In this document: piece after piece, positions 1-7,413 of the stretch
How the letters are laid out: the number at the start of each line of letters is the position of its first letter
Numbering within the stretch: position 1 is the first letter of the stretch
Source of the DNA: Cytophagaceae bacterium
Lineage (GTDB): Bacteria > Bacteroidota > Bacteroidia > Cytophagales > Cytophagaceae
Reading direction: 5' to 3'
Assembly (NCBI GenBank): GCA_025454925.1
Contig: JALONM010000009.1
Location: 1 to 64,000, forward strand
Length of the DNA stretch: 64,000 bases
Notes under the pieces: model-generated
The model's input: only the letters and a program-made list of their open reading frames with translations
What the model was told of the DNA's origin: nothing
Database searches by the model: none
Program-made: the position numbers and the translations under genes

Positions 1-13
1 ATCCATGAGCTTT
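1..13. repeat. Partial copy of a dispersed hairpin arm at the window edge
   Basis: The first 13 bases are identical to 30115-30127, which is the right arm of a 14-bp hairpin directly behind dispersed repeat copy A. The match resumes a few bases later (ATTGTGC in both). The rest of this copy would lie to the left of the window, so it may be the tail of a fourth copy of the repeat family. This is inference from a short match. Confidence 0.4.
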
Positions 14-50
14 TTCCATTGTGCGTATTGCTTCTGTTGAGAAAAGCCGG

Positions 51-79
51 TTAAACCTTCTTTTTTTAAGAAGGTTTAA
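51..79 (-). terminator. Hairpin over the prfC stop codon
   Basis: Perfect 12-bp inverted repeat (51-62 and 68-79) with a five-base loop. The prfC stop codon (76-78) lies inside one arm. In the prfC direction the stem is followed by a weak U-rich stretch (CTTTTC), so it is probably an inefficient or processing-type terminator. Confidence 0.5.
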
Positions 80-1674
80 CGCTGAAAGGATTTGCTGTTA
101 TGCTCTGAAATAAAGGAGAAATTGAGATCTTTATAAATCTCCATGATACTATTGAGTGTAAAACGGGTATCTGCCAGGAATACAATGTTATCGTCCTTAT
201 CACGCGCAATAGAAGACGCTTTATAATTGCAGAATCGTTCTAGTTCTTTTTGATTGGTAGAGCTTACCCAACAAGCTTTATACAAACTCATAGAATGATA
301 GTCGCAGGTAGCACCGTACTCGTGCAAGAGTCGATGTTGAATAACTTCAAACTGAAGTTCCCCAACGGTACCAATAATCTTTCGATTACCAGGCTGTTGA
401 ATAAACAACTGAGCAACGCCCTCTTCGGTCAACTGCATCAATCCCTTTTCCAATTGTTTGGCTTTCATAGGATCTTTATTGATGACTTCACGAAAAAGCT
501 CCGGGGAAAAATTCGGAATTCCCTTAAACATAAAATCTTCGCCTTCCGTAAGTGTGTCTCCGATTTTAAAATTACCTGTATCATACAAGCCTACCACATC
601 GCCGGCATAGGCCTCTTCAATCACATTTTTTTCCTGTGCCATAAAATTCACAGGCGTGTTAAACTTTAACTTTTTACCCAAACGCACATGGTGAAAATTA
701 TTATTCCGCACCAACTTACCCGAACAGATGCGAATAAATGCGATGCGATCGCGATGGCGAGGATCAAGGTTGGCATGAATCTTAAACACAAACCCAGAAA
801 ATTTCTCCTCCATAGGCTGTATCTGACGAGCATTACTTTCCTTTTCTTTAGGTGGCGGAGCAATTTCCAGAAATGCCTCTAACAATTCTTTTACACCAAA
901 GTTATTGACCGCACTTCCGAAAAATACAGGAGCCAGGGTTCCATCCAGGTATTGTTGTCTATTGAAAGGTTCATAAACTCCTTCAATAAGTTCTACGTCT
1001 TTGCGACATTGCTCGGCATATTTCCCAGTGTATTCATCAAATAATGGATCCTGAAGATCCGAAATCTGAATAACATCCTTTTCTACTGCCGTTTTGTTGG
1101 GTCTGAACAAGTGCAGATTTTTGCTATACAAATTATATACTCCTTGAAATGTCTTTCCCATGCTGATGGGCCAGCTTAAAGGGCGCACTTTGATATTCAG
1201 TTTGGATTCGAGTTCATCGAGAAGATCGAAGGGATCTTGTCCGTCTCGGTCCATCTTATTGATAAAAACAATTACTGGGGTATTTCGCATACGGCAAACT
1301 TCCATAAGTTTTTCCGTCTGCATCTCAACACCTTTTACACAGTCAATCACTAATATGACACTGTCGACAGCGGTAAGCGTGCGGTAGGTATCTTCAGCAA
1401 AATCTTTGTGACCGGGAGTATCGAGTAAATTCACTCTATAACCATTATAATCGAATGCCATTACCGATGTGGCAACAGAAATTCCACGCTGACGTTCGAT
1501 TTCCATAAAATCAGAAGTGGCACTCTTGGTAATCTTATTAGATTTAACAGCACCCGCCGTTTGTATCGCCCCACCAAAGAGTAATAGCTTTTCGGTAAGC
1601 GTGGTCTTTCCGGCATCGGGGTGACTAATGATACCAAAGGTGCGACGGCGTGAAATTTCTTCTTTTGTAGTCAT
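76..1674 (-). CDS. prfC: Peptide chain release factor 3 (RF3)
   Basis: RF3 is a cytoplasmic translational GTPase that recycles RF1 and RF2 from the ribosome after peptide release. The 532-residue length fits the family (about 530). The GTPase motifs are in place: the P-loop HPDAGKTT at 18-25, the switch I region with RGISV near 63-67, DTPGH at 85-89 and NKMD at 139-142. These are followed by the EF-Tu-like domain 2 and the RF3 C-terminal domain. The sequence resembles RF3 more than EF-G because it is short and lacks the EF-G domains IV and V. It starts at ATG 1672-1674. It is transcribed alone and divergently from the TPP-riboswitch operon. Nothing is unusual apart from the hairpin overlapping its stop codon. 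Confidence 0.96.
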   Translation of the reverse strand: MTTKEEISRRRTFGIISHPDAGKTTLTEKLLLFGGAIQTAGAVKSNKITKSATSDFMEIERQRGISVATSVMAFDYNGYRVNLLDTPGHKDFAEDTYRTLTAVDSVILVIDCVKGVEMQTEKLMEVCRMRNTPVIVFINKMDRDGQDPFDLLDELESKLNIKVRPLSWPISMGKTFQGVYNLYSKNLHLFRPNKTAVEKDVIQISDLQDPLFDEYTGKYAEQCRKDVELIEGVYEPFNRQQYLDGTLAPVFFGSAVNNFGVKELLEAFLEIAPPPKEKESNARQIQPMEEKFSGFVFKIHANLDPRHRDRIAFIRICSGKLVRNNNFHHVRLGKKLKFNTPVNFMAQEKNVIEEAYAGDVVGLYDTGNFKIGDTLTEGEDFMFKGIPNFSPELFREVINKDPMKAKQLEKGLMQLTEEGVAQLFIQQPGNRKIIGTVGELQFEVIQHRLLHEYGATCDYHSMSLYKACWVSSTNQKELERFCNYKASSIARDKDDNIVFLADTRFTLNSIMEIYKDLNFSFISEHNSKSFQR

Positions 1675-1866
1675 AATTGGGAAGATTCCTTGTGTAGATC
1701 TTCAAATATTCAGGCCGCAAAAATAAGGAATAATTTCCTGGCATCCAATGAACTCAGGTTTTGCGATCAGGCAATGGAGCGACCATCATAATGGTTAAAA
1801 CCCTACAAAAATGCAGTCGTGTTATGGAGCCAGCTTGGTTACCTAAAAAGAAATTCTGCTCAACCC

Positions 1867-1899
1867 TTGGTATTCGAATACTTTTATCGCTTATATTTG
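1867..1899 (+). promoter_or_regulatory. Bacteroidota-type promoter for the riboswitch operon
   Basis: The -7 box TATATTTG at 1892-1899 matches the Bacteroidota consensus TAnnTTTG exactly. A TTG at 1867-1869 could be the -33 element, although the 22-base spacer is slightly long. The start site expected a few bases beyond 1899 would place the RNA 5' end at the first base pairs of the aptamer, which supports the assignment. Confidence 0.65.
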
Positions 1900-1906
1900 T
1901 TTCGTT

Positions 1907-1986
1907 ATTGCACGGGGTGCTTGATGCAGATCAGGCTGAGAAATACCCGAAACCTGACATGGGTAATGCCAACGTAGGGATGCTGT
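1907..1986 (+). promoter_or_regulatory. TPP riboswitch (THI element)
   Basis: The conserved core of the thiamine pyrophosphate aptamer is present in order: GGGGTGC (1914-1920), CTGAGA (1936-1941), ACCC (1945-1948), a slightly expanded GAAACCTGA (1949-1957), and the block from GGGTAATGCC to CGTAGGGA (1961-1980). ACCC can pair with GGGT at 1961-1964, and GCA at 1910-1912 can close P1 with TGC at 1981-1983. TPP riboswitches bind thiamine pyrophosphate and normally repress thiamine synthesis or uptake genes. This one lies just before a four-gene operon. I see no intrinsic terminator between aptamer and gene, so control is more likely at translation initiation. Confidence 0.95.
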
Positions 1987-1992
1987 CTTAAA

Positions 1993-2070
1993 ATATTCAT
2001 TTTATGCTCCATTCATGTTGGCTATTCCCTGAATGGAATTTTTATTTTATACCAAACATAAAATGAATAT
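1993..2070 (+). promoter_or_regulatory. Start-codon-sequestering hairpin after the TPP aptamer
   Basis: A perfect 14-bp inverted repeat (1993-2006 with 2057-2070) encloses a second perfect 8-bp hairpin (2008-2015 with 2030-2037). The ATG at 2063-2065, the likely start of the methyltransferase, lies inside the right arm of the outer stem. The alternative upstream ATG at 2033 lies inside the inner stem. The structure begins seven bases after the aptamer and is a good candidate for the riboswitch expression platform. How ligand binding would switch it is not evident from the sequence. Confidence 0.6.
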
Positions 2071-2794
2071 CGAAGAGTCCAAAAGCCAACATGGCCTTTT
2101 AATTCCCGCTAGCCGAACCAACTGGCAAAACAGACCAGAGTGGTTTTTTAACCGAGCCCATACCGACACCTACGAAAGCTGGTACGAAGGACGTTACAAG
2201 CGTGCTGAAATCTGGCAGAAGAAAGTAATGGAGCAATTAGTATCAACGGATACACGTTTGAAAACCTTGCTGGAATTTGGATGTGGCACTACCCGTTTTA
2301 CACGCTGGTGGAAAGAAATAGGCATAGAAGCAAGCGGTGGAGACATTTCTCCTCTTATGCTTTCTCAAGCGATCCACTTGTTTGACGGAGACCTGGTAAT
2401 GGCCGATTCTCACCATATGCCCTTCAAAGACCACAGCTTTGATGCGCTTGCGTTCATCACTACGTTTGAATATTACAAGGATCCAGTTCAAGTAATACGG
2501 GAAGCGTCACGTGTAGGAAAATACGGTATTGCTATGGGTATGATGAACCGTAACTCCACAAAAGTACTGCGCAGAAGAGTGCAACAATTTTTTGGTAAGA
2601 ATCCTTTTTATGTGACGGCCACGTTTTACACACCCAATAGGCTGATGCAAGTAATTGATGAGGCCCTGCAAGGCCGCGAATATACCGTGCGCTGGACTTG
2701 CACTGGCTTACCCGCCTGGTTTCCTGTACAACAATGGAGTGTGCCCGTTGGCGACTTCTTCGGTTTGTATATTCAATTTCATGATGTAGATTAA
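2063..2794 (+). CDS. Class I SAM-dependent methyltransferase under TPP riboswitch
   Basis: A 243-residue cytoplasmic protein with a Rossmann-type methyltransferase fold. The SAM-binding motif EFGCGTTRF is near residues 71-79, the acidic end of strand 2 (GGDIS) near 92-96, and a motif-IV-like stretch (DHSFDALAFI) follows. It resembles the broad Methyltransf_11/UbiE-BioC-like group, but I cannot name the substrate. I prefer ATG 2063 to ATG 2033 because the upstream ten residues overlap regulatory hairpins and add no fold element. It is the first gene after the TPP riboswitch and ends two bases before the HypE-like gene. The operon's last gene encodes a Trm112-like protein, a family known to activate methyltransferases, so the two may form a complex; that is inference. 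Confidence 0.85.
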   Translation: MNIEESKSQHGLLIPASRTNWQNRPEWFFNRAHTDTYESWYEGRYKRAEIWQKKVMEQLVSTDTRLKTLLEFGCGTTRFTRWWKEIGIEASGGDISPLMLSQAIHLFDGDLVMADSHHMPFKDHSFDALAFITTFEYYKDPVQVIREASRVGKYGIAMGMMNRNSTKVLRRRVQQFFGKNPFYVTATFYTPNRLMQVIDEALQGREYTVRWTCTGLPAWFPVQQWSVPVGDFFGLYIQFHDVD

Positions 2795-2796
2795 GC

Positions 2797-3846
2797 ATGG
2801 CAGATGTAGTTGGAAAAGTAGGGCATCAATTGGTAGACTCCTTTCTGGCAAACCATTGCGGAGCCACCAGGGAAGAAGTGCGCATTAAACCTCAGTTTGG
2901 CGTGGATGTTTCCCTGGTGGAACTTCCTGGAGGCTTAAGCATGGCACTCACCAGCGATCCATTATCGCTCATTCCTGGAATAGGGCTGGGAGAATCTGCG
3001 TGGCTGTCGGTGCATCTAATGGCCAACGACATGGCCACCACCGGCATAGGTCCTATGTACGCACAAATGGTTTTGAACCTCCCTGCTGAATTAAGTGAAT
3101 CCGATTATAAAACTTATTGGCAATACATAGACCGCTATTGTAGAGATATTGGATTAGCCATCACTGGTGGTCATACTGGATTTATTCCCGATCAACGTTC
3201 CACCATTGCGGGAGGAGGTACCTTTATTTCGATCGCACCATCGGGTTCCTTCTGTTGCAGTACTATGGCTCAAGCAGGAGATCGACTTCTTTTAACAAAA
3301 TACCCGGGCATGTCAAGTGCAGCCTTACTTGCTATGTGTTTTCCGGATACTGTGAAAAAACATTGTGGTCAGGAAATTTACCAATTGGCTTGTGAATCGT
3401 TTTATCAAACCACATCGCTGCCCGATGCACTGGCCGCTGCCTCCCACGCACCTCAGCATGTGCATGCCATGCACGATGTAACAGAGGGTGGTGTAATGGG
3501 AGCTTGCTATGAAATGGCTTGTGCCTCTCAAAAAAAAATTACGTTAGTAGAAGCATGGCTACCTTCCGGAGAAGTGCAGAAAAGTGTTTGCCATGCCTTC
3601 CAACTCGATCCACTCGAGTGCATTGGAGCTGGGTCCATGCTAATTTCCTGTGCCAGCGAAGGATATAAGGACCTCATTCTTCACCTCCAAAATTTAGGCA
3701 TCCCCTGCTTCGAAATTGGATTTGTAGAGACCGGAGAACCCGGTCTGATGTTGCAAAAAAAAGGAGTCCTTACACCCTTACCATACCAAGCCACAGATCC
3801 CTACTGGGCTGCTTTCTTTAAAGCCAAACTATCCGGATGGAAATGA
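2797..3846 (+). CDS. AIR synthase-superfamily protein (HypE/ThiL-like)
   Basis: This 349-residue protein belongs to the PurM/HypE/SelD/ThiL superfamily of ATP-using enzymes. Visible signatures are VHLMANDMATTG at 72-83, AITGGHTG at 121-128 and the HypE-type MHDVTEGGV at 225-233. It is closest in pattern to HypE-like AIR synthase-related proteins. However, it lacks the C-terminal Pro-Arg-Ile-Cys ending that HypE uses to carry the carbamoyl group, and no hydrogenase genes are present, so hydrogenase maturation is unlikely. Its position under a TPP riboswitch, overlapping a ThiE-like gene by ten bases, suggests a role in thiamine synthesis or salvage, perhaps as a kinase or phosphate-transfer enzyme analogous to ThiL. 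That role is inferred from context only. Confidence 0.85.
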   Translation: MADVVGKVGHQLVDSFLANHCGATREEVRIKPQFGVDVSLVELPGGLSMALTSDPLSLIPGIGLGESAWLSVHLMANDMATTGIGPMYAQMVLNLPAELSESDYKTYWQYIDRYCRDIGLAITGGHTGFIPDQRSTIAGGGTFISIAPSGSFCCSTMAQAGDRLLLTKYPGMSSAALLAMCFPDTVKKHCGQEIYQLACESFYQTTSLPDALAAASHAPQHVHAMHDVTEGGVMGACYEMACASQKKITLVEAWLPSGEVQKSVCHAFQLDPLECIGAGSMLISCASEGYKDLILHLQNLGIPCFEIGFVETGEPGLMLQKKGVLTPLPYQATDPYWAAFFKAKLSGWK

Positions 3847-4496
3847 AACAACAAGATCCTCTTTCTTTGCGCAAAGGCATATACCTGATTTTAAATCCGG
3901 CGTTCAGACCTACTTATGTATTGGATGTCCTGCCAGGTTTATTAGAACTAGGACTTGCAGCCATTCAATGCTGGGATCATTTTCCGGAAGAAAAAATAAA
4001 TACTACATGGCTCGAACAGGTTTGTGAAGTAGCTCACCGGTACGACACCCCCGTATTGATTAATAACCGATGGAATTTATTAATGGAAATACCAGCAGAC
4101 GGAGTACATTTTGATACGCTGCCAGAAAACCTCGAAACAATACAACAACAATTAGGGAAAAAATATATTTACGGATTGACCTGCCAAAATAATTTGGATC
4201 AAGTACTTGTGGCTGAAAGAAAAGGGATAGATTATATTTCCTTTTGTTCGCTGTACCCAAGTACCACCAGCAACAGTTGTGAGCGCGTTGAGTTGTCTAC
4301 GTTAAAAAAAATGCGTGCACTCAGCTCTTTACCGTTCTTTCTGGCAGGAGGCATCCGACCACATCATTTAACCGATTTAAATTCCTTTGACCATGCAGGC
4401 ATAGCACTTGTATCCGCCATATGGGAAGCTTCAGACCCTATACAAGCGTTAAAAGAATTTCAACAACAGTTAGCAATTACATCGCATGAAAGCTGA
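3837..4496 (+). CDS. ThiE/TenI-like TIM-barrel protein, altered active site
   Basis: A 219-residue protein with the thiamine phosphate synthase/TenI fold. Family landmarks can be followed: INNR at 75-78 where ThiE has N-D, ADGVHF at 87-92 where ThiE continues with Gly-Gln, YPSTTS at 140-145 where ThiE has FPTxTK, and LAGGI at 169-173. ThiE joins HMP pyrophosphate to thiazole phosphate; TenI is a thiazole tautomerase. The Asp of the ND motif, the Gln after DGVH and the Lys after the Thr pair are all missing, so canonical activity is doubtful. The start overlaps the preceding gene by ten bases; an ATG at 3843 gives a tighter ATGA overlap and is an alternative. The 3' end overlaps the Trm112-like gene by 11 bases, implying translational coupling. 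Confidence 0.8.
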   Translation: MEMKQQDPLSLRKGIYLILNPAFRPTYVLDVLPGLLELGLAAIQCWDHFPEEKINTTWLEQVCEVAHRYDTPVLINNRWNLLMEIPADGVHFDTLPENLETIQQQLGKKYIYGLTCQNNLDQVLVAERKGIDYISFCSLYPSTTSNSCERVELSTLKKMRALSSLPFFLAGGIRPHHLTDLNSFDHAGIALVSAIWEASDPIQALKEFQQQLAITSHES

Positions 4497-4761
4497 AACT
4501 ATTAAAAAACTTTGCTGCCCCTTTGATAAGGCGGAGCTAAGTCTGACCGTTATTACCACCGACTTGAATGGATCAATCCTGGAAGGCTTTTTAGTATGCC
4601 AGGAATGCAAACGTATTTACCCTATTATCAAAGGTGTTCCCATTATGAATCCGGATGAATACAGAGAGTTTGAATTGGAAAAACCCATATTGGATCAATG
4701 GAATAAATACCTTGAAAATAAAACCATTGAAAATTTCAAACTCAGAGAACTAAATTCTTAA
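4486..4761 (+). CDS. Trm112-like small zinc-ribbon protein
   Basis: A 91-residue protein of the Trm112/UPF0434 type. It has an N-terminal Cys pair (Cys10, Cys11), a CQEC knuckle (Cys38, Cys41) and the typical YPIIKGVPIM segment at about 45-54. Trm112 proteins bind and stabilise class I methyltransferases, while bacterial UPF0434 members are mostly uncharacterised. It is the last gene of the riboswitch operon, overlapping the ThiE-like gene by 11 bases. The operon's first gene is a class I methyltransferase, so partnership is a reasonable inference. About 30 residues after the zinc knuckle (EYREFELEKPILDQWNKYL) are charged and probably helical. Confidence 0.82.
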   Translation: MKAETIKKLCCPFDKAELSLTVITTDLNGSILEGFLVCQECKRIYPIIKGVPIMNPDEYREFELEKPILDQWNKYLENKTIENFKLRELNS

Positions 4762-4810
4762 CTGGGATTCTATGTGAATCAGAAGAAATAGTTCCAAGCA
4801 TATCGGTATT

Positions 4811-5794
4811 CTACGATTCCACAAATTTTCCATGAACATTGGTGCACGGACAATCTAAACAATAACTTGCTTTCTCAAGTGCTCGTTTTTGAGAAAACTG
4901 TAAGGGAAGTTGATCCATGTCCAGGGACGTTTGCAAGCGTTCGATCTTGTGTCCATATTCTTGGCAGGTATAAGGGCAAGGTGCCATGCGACCTTCTACA
5001 TCCACGAAAAAATAAGATCGACCAGGATAGCATTCCTCTACTGGAATTTTCTGATCGGTTGCAGAAGCATAAAACCGGCGATAGTAGGCATCATTGAACA
5101 CAAGAGGTAAGAGAGGATATGCCTTGCGAAGTTCCTGCACCATCGCTGGCAATTTCTTGACTTGCTCCTGCAACAAACGATTTTCAGGATAAAATTCAGG
5201 ACGATCCCTTCCGCCCAATTGATTGATGGTTACTTCTTGTATTCCCCATTGATGAAGTTCCTGACATAACAACGGAAACATTTCAAAATTAGAGCGCATC
5301 AACACCACATTGACGCGAATGCGTAATCGAGGAGCCTCGTTTCTAAGCAATGCCAATGTATGTTTCAGGAAATCAAATAACCCTTTTCGTCCGCGCATTT
5401 CATCATGAAAAGATGCCAAGCCATCAATACTGAGTGTCAGCTCATAGAAATGTTCGGCTATTTGCTTTCGAACAAATGATTCCTGCAAGGGAGTACCATT
5501 GGTAGTTCCACTGAAATAAAGAGGATAGGTAGCACGGGCTGACTCTGTCCATTGCATTACTTCCTTTTGCCAAAACGGTTCGCCTCCTAACCAACTAATC
5601 AGCACGTGCTTTTGATGCTGCATAGCCCATAGTCCCAAACTATCTATCAGACGATTAACATGAGCCTGGTCAATATTTTTTCGTTTTATTTTTAGGCGGT
5701 GATCATATGCGCAAAAAGGACAACTTAAATTGCAGAGGGTAGTTGTTTCTACCACTACAACTTTATCAAATACAATAGGATGAGCAGGAATCAT
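4811..5794 (-). CDS. Radical SAM protein with SPASM-like C-terminus
   Basis: A 327-residue protein. The [4Fe-4S] radical SAM motif CxxxCxxC is at Cys21, Cys25 and Cys28. A WLGGEPFWQ segment near residue 70 is the family's GGEP motif. The C-terminal third has a further Cys cluster (ECYPGRSYF, APCPYTC, YCLDCPC), consistent with a SPASM or twitch domain holding an auxiliary Fe-S cluster. Such proteins modify peptides, mature enzymes or act on small molecules; no peptide substrate gene is visible beside it. It converges on the TPP-regulated operon with 49 bases between, so a link to that pathway is possible but not shown. It starts at ATG 5792-5794. Confidence 0.85.
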   Translation of the reverse strand: MIPAHPIVFDKVVVVETTTLCNLSCPFCAYDHRLKIKRKNIDQAHVNRLIDSLGLWAMQHQKHVLISWLGGEPFWQKEVMQWTESARATYPLYFSGTTNGTPLQESFVRKQIAEHFYELTLSIDGLASFHDEMRGRKGLFDFLKHTLALLRNEAPRLRIRVNVVLMRSNFEMFPLLCQELHQWGIQEVTINQLGGRDRPEFYPENRLLQEQVKKLPAMVQELRKAYPLLPLVFNDAYYRRFYASATDQKIPVEECYPGRSYFFVDVEGRMAPCPYTCQEYGHKIERLQTSLDMDQLPLQFSQKRALEKASYCLDCPCTNVHGKFVES

Positions 5795-5873
5795 GAATTA
5801 AAAATAAACAACTTTTAGCATCAACGAAGGTAATGACCATTAGAATTTATTGGCTCTATTCCCTATTTGGCCG

Positions 5874-5943
5874 TCAAACCTCCAAGGATTAGAATTTCGT
5901 AAGATTGTATAAGGCATTAAGCCTCGTATTCTTGGAGGTTTGA
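5874..5943. repeat. Long inverted repeat between radical SAM and DUF1016 genes
   Basis: A perfect 13-bp inverted repeat (5874-5886 and 5931-5943), extendable to 16 bp with one G-U pair, encloses a small AGGC/GCCT hairpin. It lies about 150 bases downstream of the DUF1016 stop and upstream of the radical SAM start. It could be a terminator for the DUF1016 gene or a small palindromic element. The 5795-6089 interval holds nothing else I recognise. Confidence 0.55.
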
Positions 5944-6089
5944 AGAAGAACAACCATTTCCAAAAATTGAGTCAATTTATTATAATGGTTCTCGATTTTC
6001 AAACACGTCCTCATGACTTCAACCAGGCTAAATTATATGAATTCTCGTCACATTGTATCCATCACTTGCTCCCGACTATTAAATACCAT

Positions 6090-7190
6090 TTATTTCCCTT
6101 TCAAAAGTTTCAGCAACTCATTCTTGGTAGGCAGATAGAGTTTATACTCTTTTGCAAAAATTGTTTTATTGTTTTGCGGAAGAGTAATTTCAACCATGGC
6201 GTCACTTTTGTCTTTGCAAATAATAATCCCGATGGTCGGATGCTCTGAAGCTGTTCGAATGAAACGATCGTAATAATTGACATACATTTGCATCTGACCT
6301 AGATCCTGATGTTTGAGCTTTCCAATTTTTAAATCAACGAGCACAAAACAACGCAGCAATCTGTTGTAAAGCACCAAGTCTACAAAGTAATCATCTCCAT
6401 CAAATGAAAACCGCACTTGTCTCCCTCCGAAGAGAAACCCTTTACCCATCTCAAGAAGAAACTGTTCTATTTTGCCAATAATAGCCGACTCAAGATCACT
6501 TTCAGAAAAATTCGCTTGGGCCTCAAGCCCAAGAAAATCCAGAATATAGGGAGCCTTAATGAGATCTTCCGGACGTTCAATTACCTGACCCCGGGCAGCT
6601 AAGGCCTTCATCTGCTTTTTATTTTTGCTTAAAGAAAGACGTTCGAAAAGTCCGGAGTCTATTTGTCGTTGAAGTTCTCGTTTACCCCAATTACCCTGCA
6701 CAGCCTCGATCTCGTAGAATGAACGTTCCTGAGAATTCGATAAGCGAGAAAGTAAAACATAATTAGACCATGAAAGAGGAAAAAGCTCCGAAAAAGATTT
6801 CCGAGACAGTGGCTCGGAAATCTTCTTTCGAGGAGATACCGATTTGGTATGAGCCAATTTCCGAGACAGTGGCTCGGAAATTGAAAGAGAAGGATCCCTC
6901 TCCTGATAAGCAAGGTAGAAAGAACGCATATGTTCGAGATTGTCTACCGAAAAACCCTTTCCGAATTTTCGAATAAGGGCGCGACTGAGTTTTTCAAGTG
7001 TTTCATTCCCGTAGCGAGCTTTACTCCTGCCAGCTTGCTCATGCTCTACAATGAGCTTACCTAACTGAAAGTATGTAAAGACAATGAGATGATTGGTTTG
7101 TCGGAGCGACTGCACGCGAGCGGATTCCAGAAGCCGAATGGCTTCCTGTAAAAGACGAGCAGACGAACGAACGGGTGTTGTATTAGCCAT
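6090..7190 (-). CDS. DUF1016 / YhcG-type PD-(D/E)XK nuclease family protein
   Basis: A 366-residue protein with the two YhcG parts: an N-terminal helical DUF1016_N domain (about 1-150, containing RKFGKGFSVDNLEHMRSFYLAY and the LSWSNYVLL segment) and a C-terminal PD-(D/E)XK-like nuclease domain. In the latter, FSFDGDDYFVDLVLYNRLLRCFVLVDLK gives the D...DLK catalytic pattern, followed by GQMQMYVNYYDR and PTIGIIICK. YhcG proteins often sit in mobile or restriction-modification loci; here there is no methyltransferase partner, so it stands alone. Between the two halves of the N domain the protein carries two copies of the peptide ISEPLSRK, 20 residues apart, encoded by near-perfect DNA palindromes. 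These look like in-frame insertions. It starts at ATG 7188-7190. Confidence 0.9.
   Translation of the reverse strand: MANTTPVRSSARLLQEAIRLLESARVQSLRQTNHLIVFTYFQLGKLIVEHEQAGRSKARYGNETLEKLSRALIRKFGKGFSVDNLEHMRSFYLAYQERDPSLSISEPLSRKLAHTKSVSPRKKISEPLSRKSFSELFPLSWSNYVLLSRLSNSQERSFYEIEAVQGNWGKRELQRQIDSGLFERLSLSKNKKQMKALAARGQVIERPEDLIKAPYILDFLGLEAQANFSESDLESAIIGKIEQFLLEMGKGFLFGGRQVRFSFDGDDYFVDLVLYNRLLRCFVLVDLKIGKLKHQDLGQMQMYVNYYDRFIRTASEHPTIGIIICKDKSDAMVEITLPQNNKTIFAKEYKLYLPTKNELLKLLKGK
6796..6883. repeat. Two palindromic elements inside the DUF1016 gene
   Basis: Copy 1 (6796-6822) has 10-bp perfect arms and copy 2 (6855-6883) has 11-bp arms. Both share the stem core TTTCCGAG/CTCGGAAA and the loop ACAGTGG. 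The outermost pair of the shared stem is G-C in copy 1 and A-T in copy 2, a compensatory change that preserves pairing. The copies lie 60 bases apart, so both stay in frame and encode ISEPLSRK. The flanking DNA is not repeated. Confidence 0.8.
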
Positions 7191-7413
7191 ATTGTGATAC
7201 TTGCTGGTTTTATTAAAGCTGGATTAATGAAGTAGATTTTATAGAATTCTTCAAGTAGGAAGAATGTACAATTCAATTACTTTCTGAATTCTTTGAAATT
7301 TAGAATATTTAGCTCAAAATCACAATAATGGCAAGGTGGTCAATCCGAAGGGGTATTCATCTTCACTAATTGCTGAATCATCTTTCAATGATAGAAGAGT
7401 CTTCATCACTGCA

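Noticed and set aside
1761-1991. 76-residue open frame upstream of the methyltransferase
   Set aside because: It runs through the promoter and the TPP aptamer, and its composition reflects those elements; no family features.
2797-3846. Hydrogenase maturation protein HypE
   Set aside because: The superfamily fits, but the C-terminal Cys motif that HypE needs is absent and there are no hydrogenase or hyp genes in the window.
4811-5794. Radical SAM gene as fifth member of the TPP operon
   Set aside because: It is on the opposite strand and converges with the operon, so it cannot be controlled by that riboswitch; only a loose functional link remains possible.
5940-6248. 102-residue plus-strand frame
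   Set aside because: It mostly overlaps the 3' end of the well-supported DUF1016 gene on the other strand and shows no family signature.
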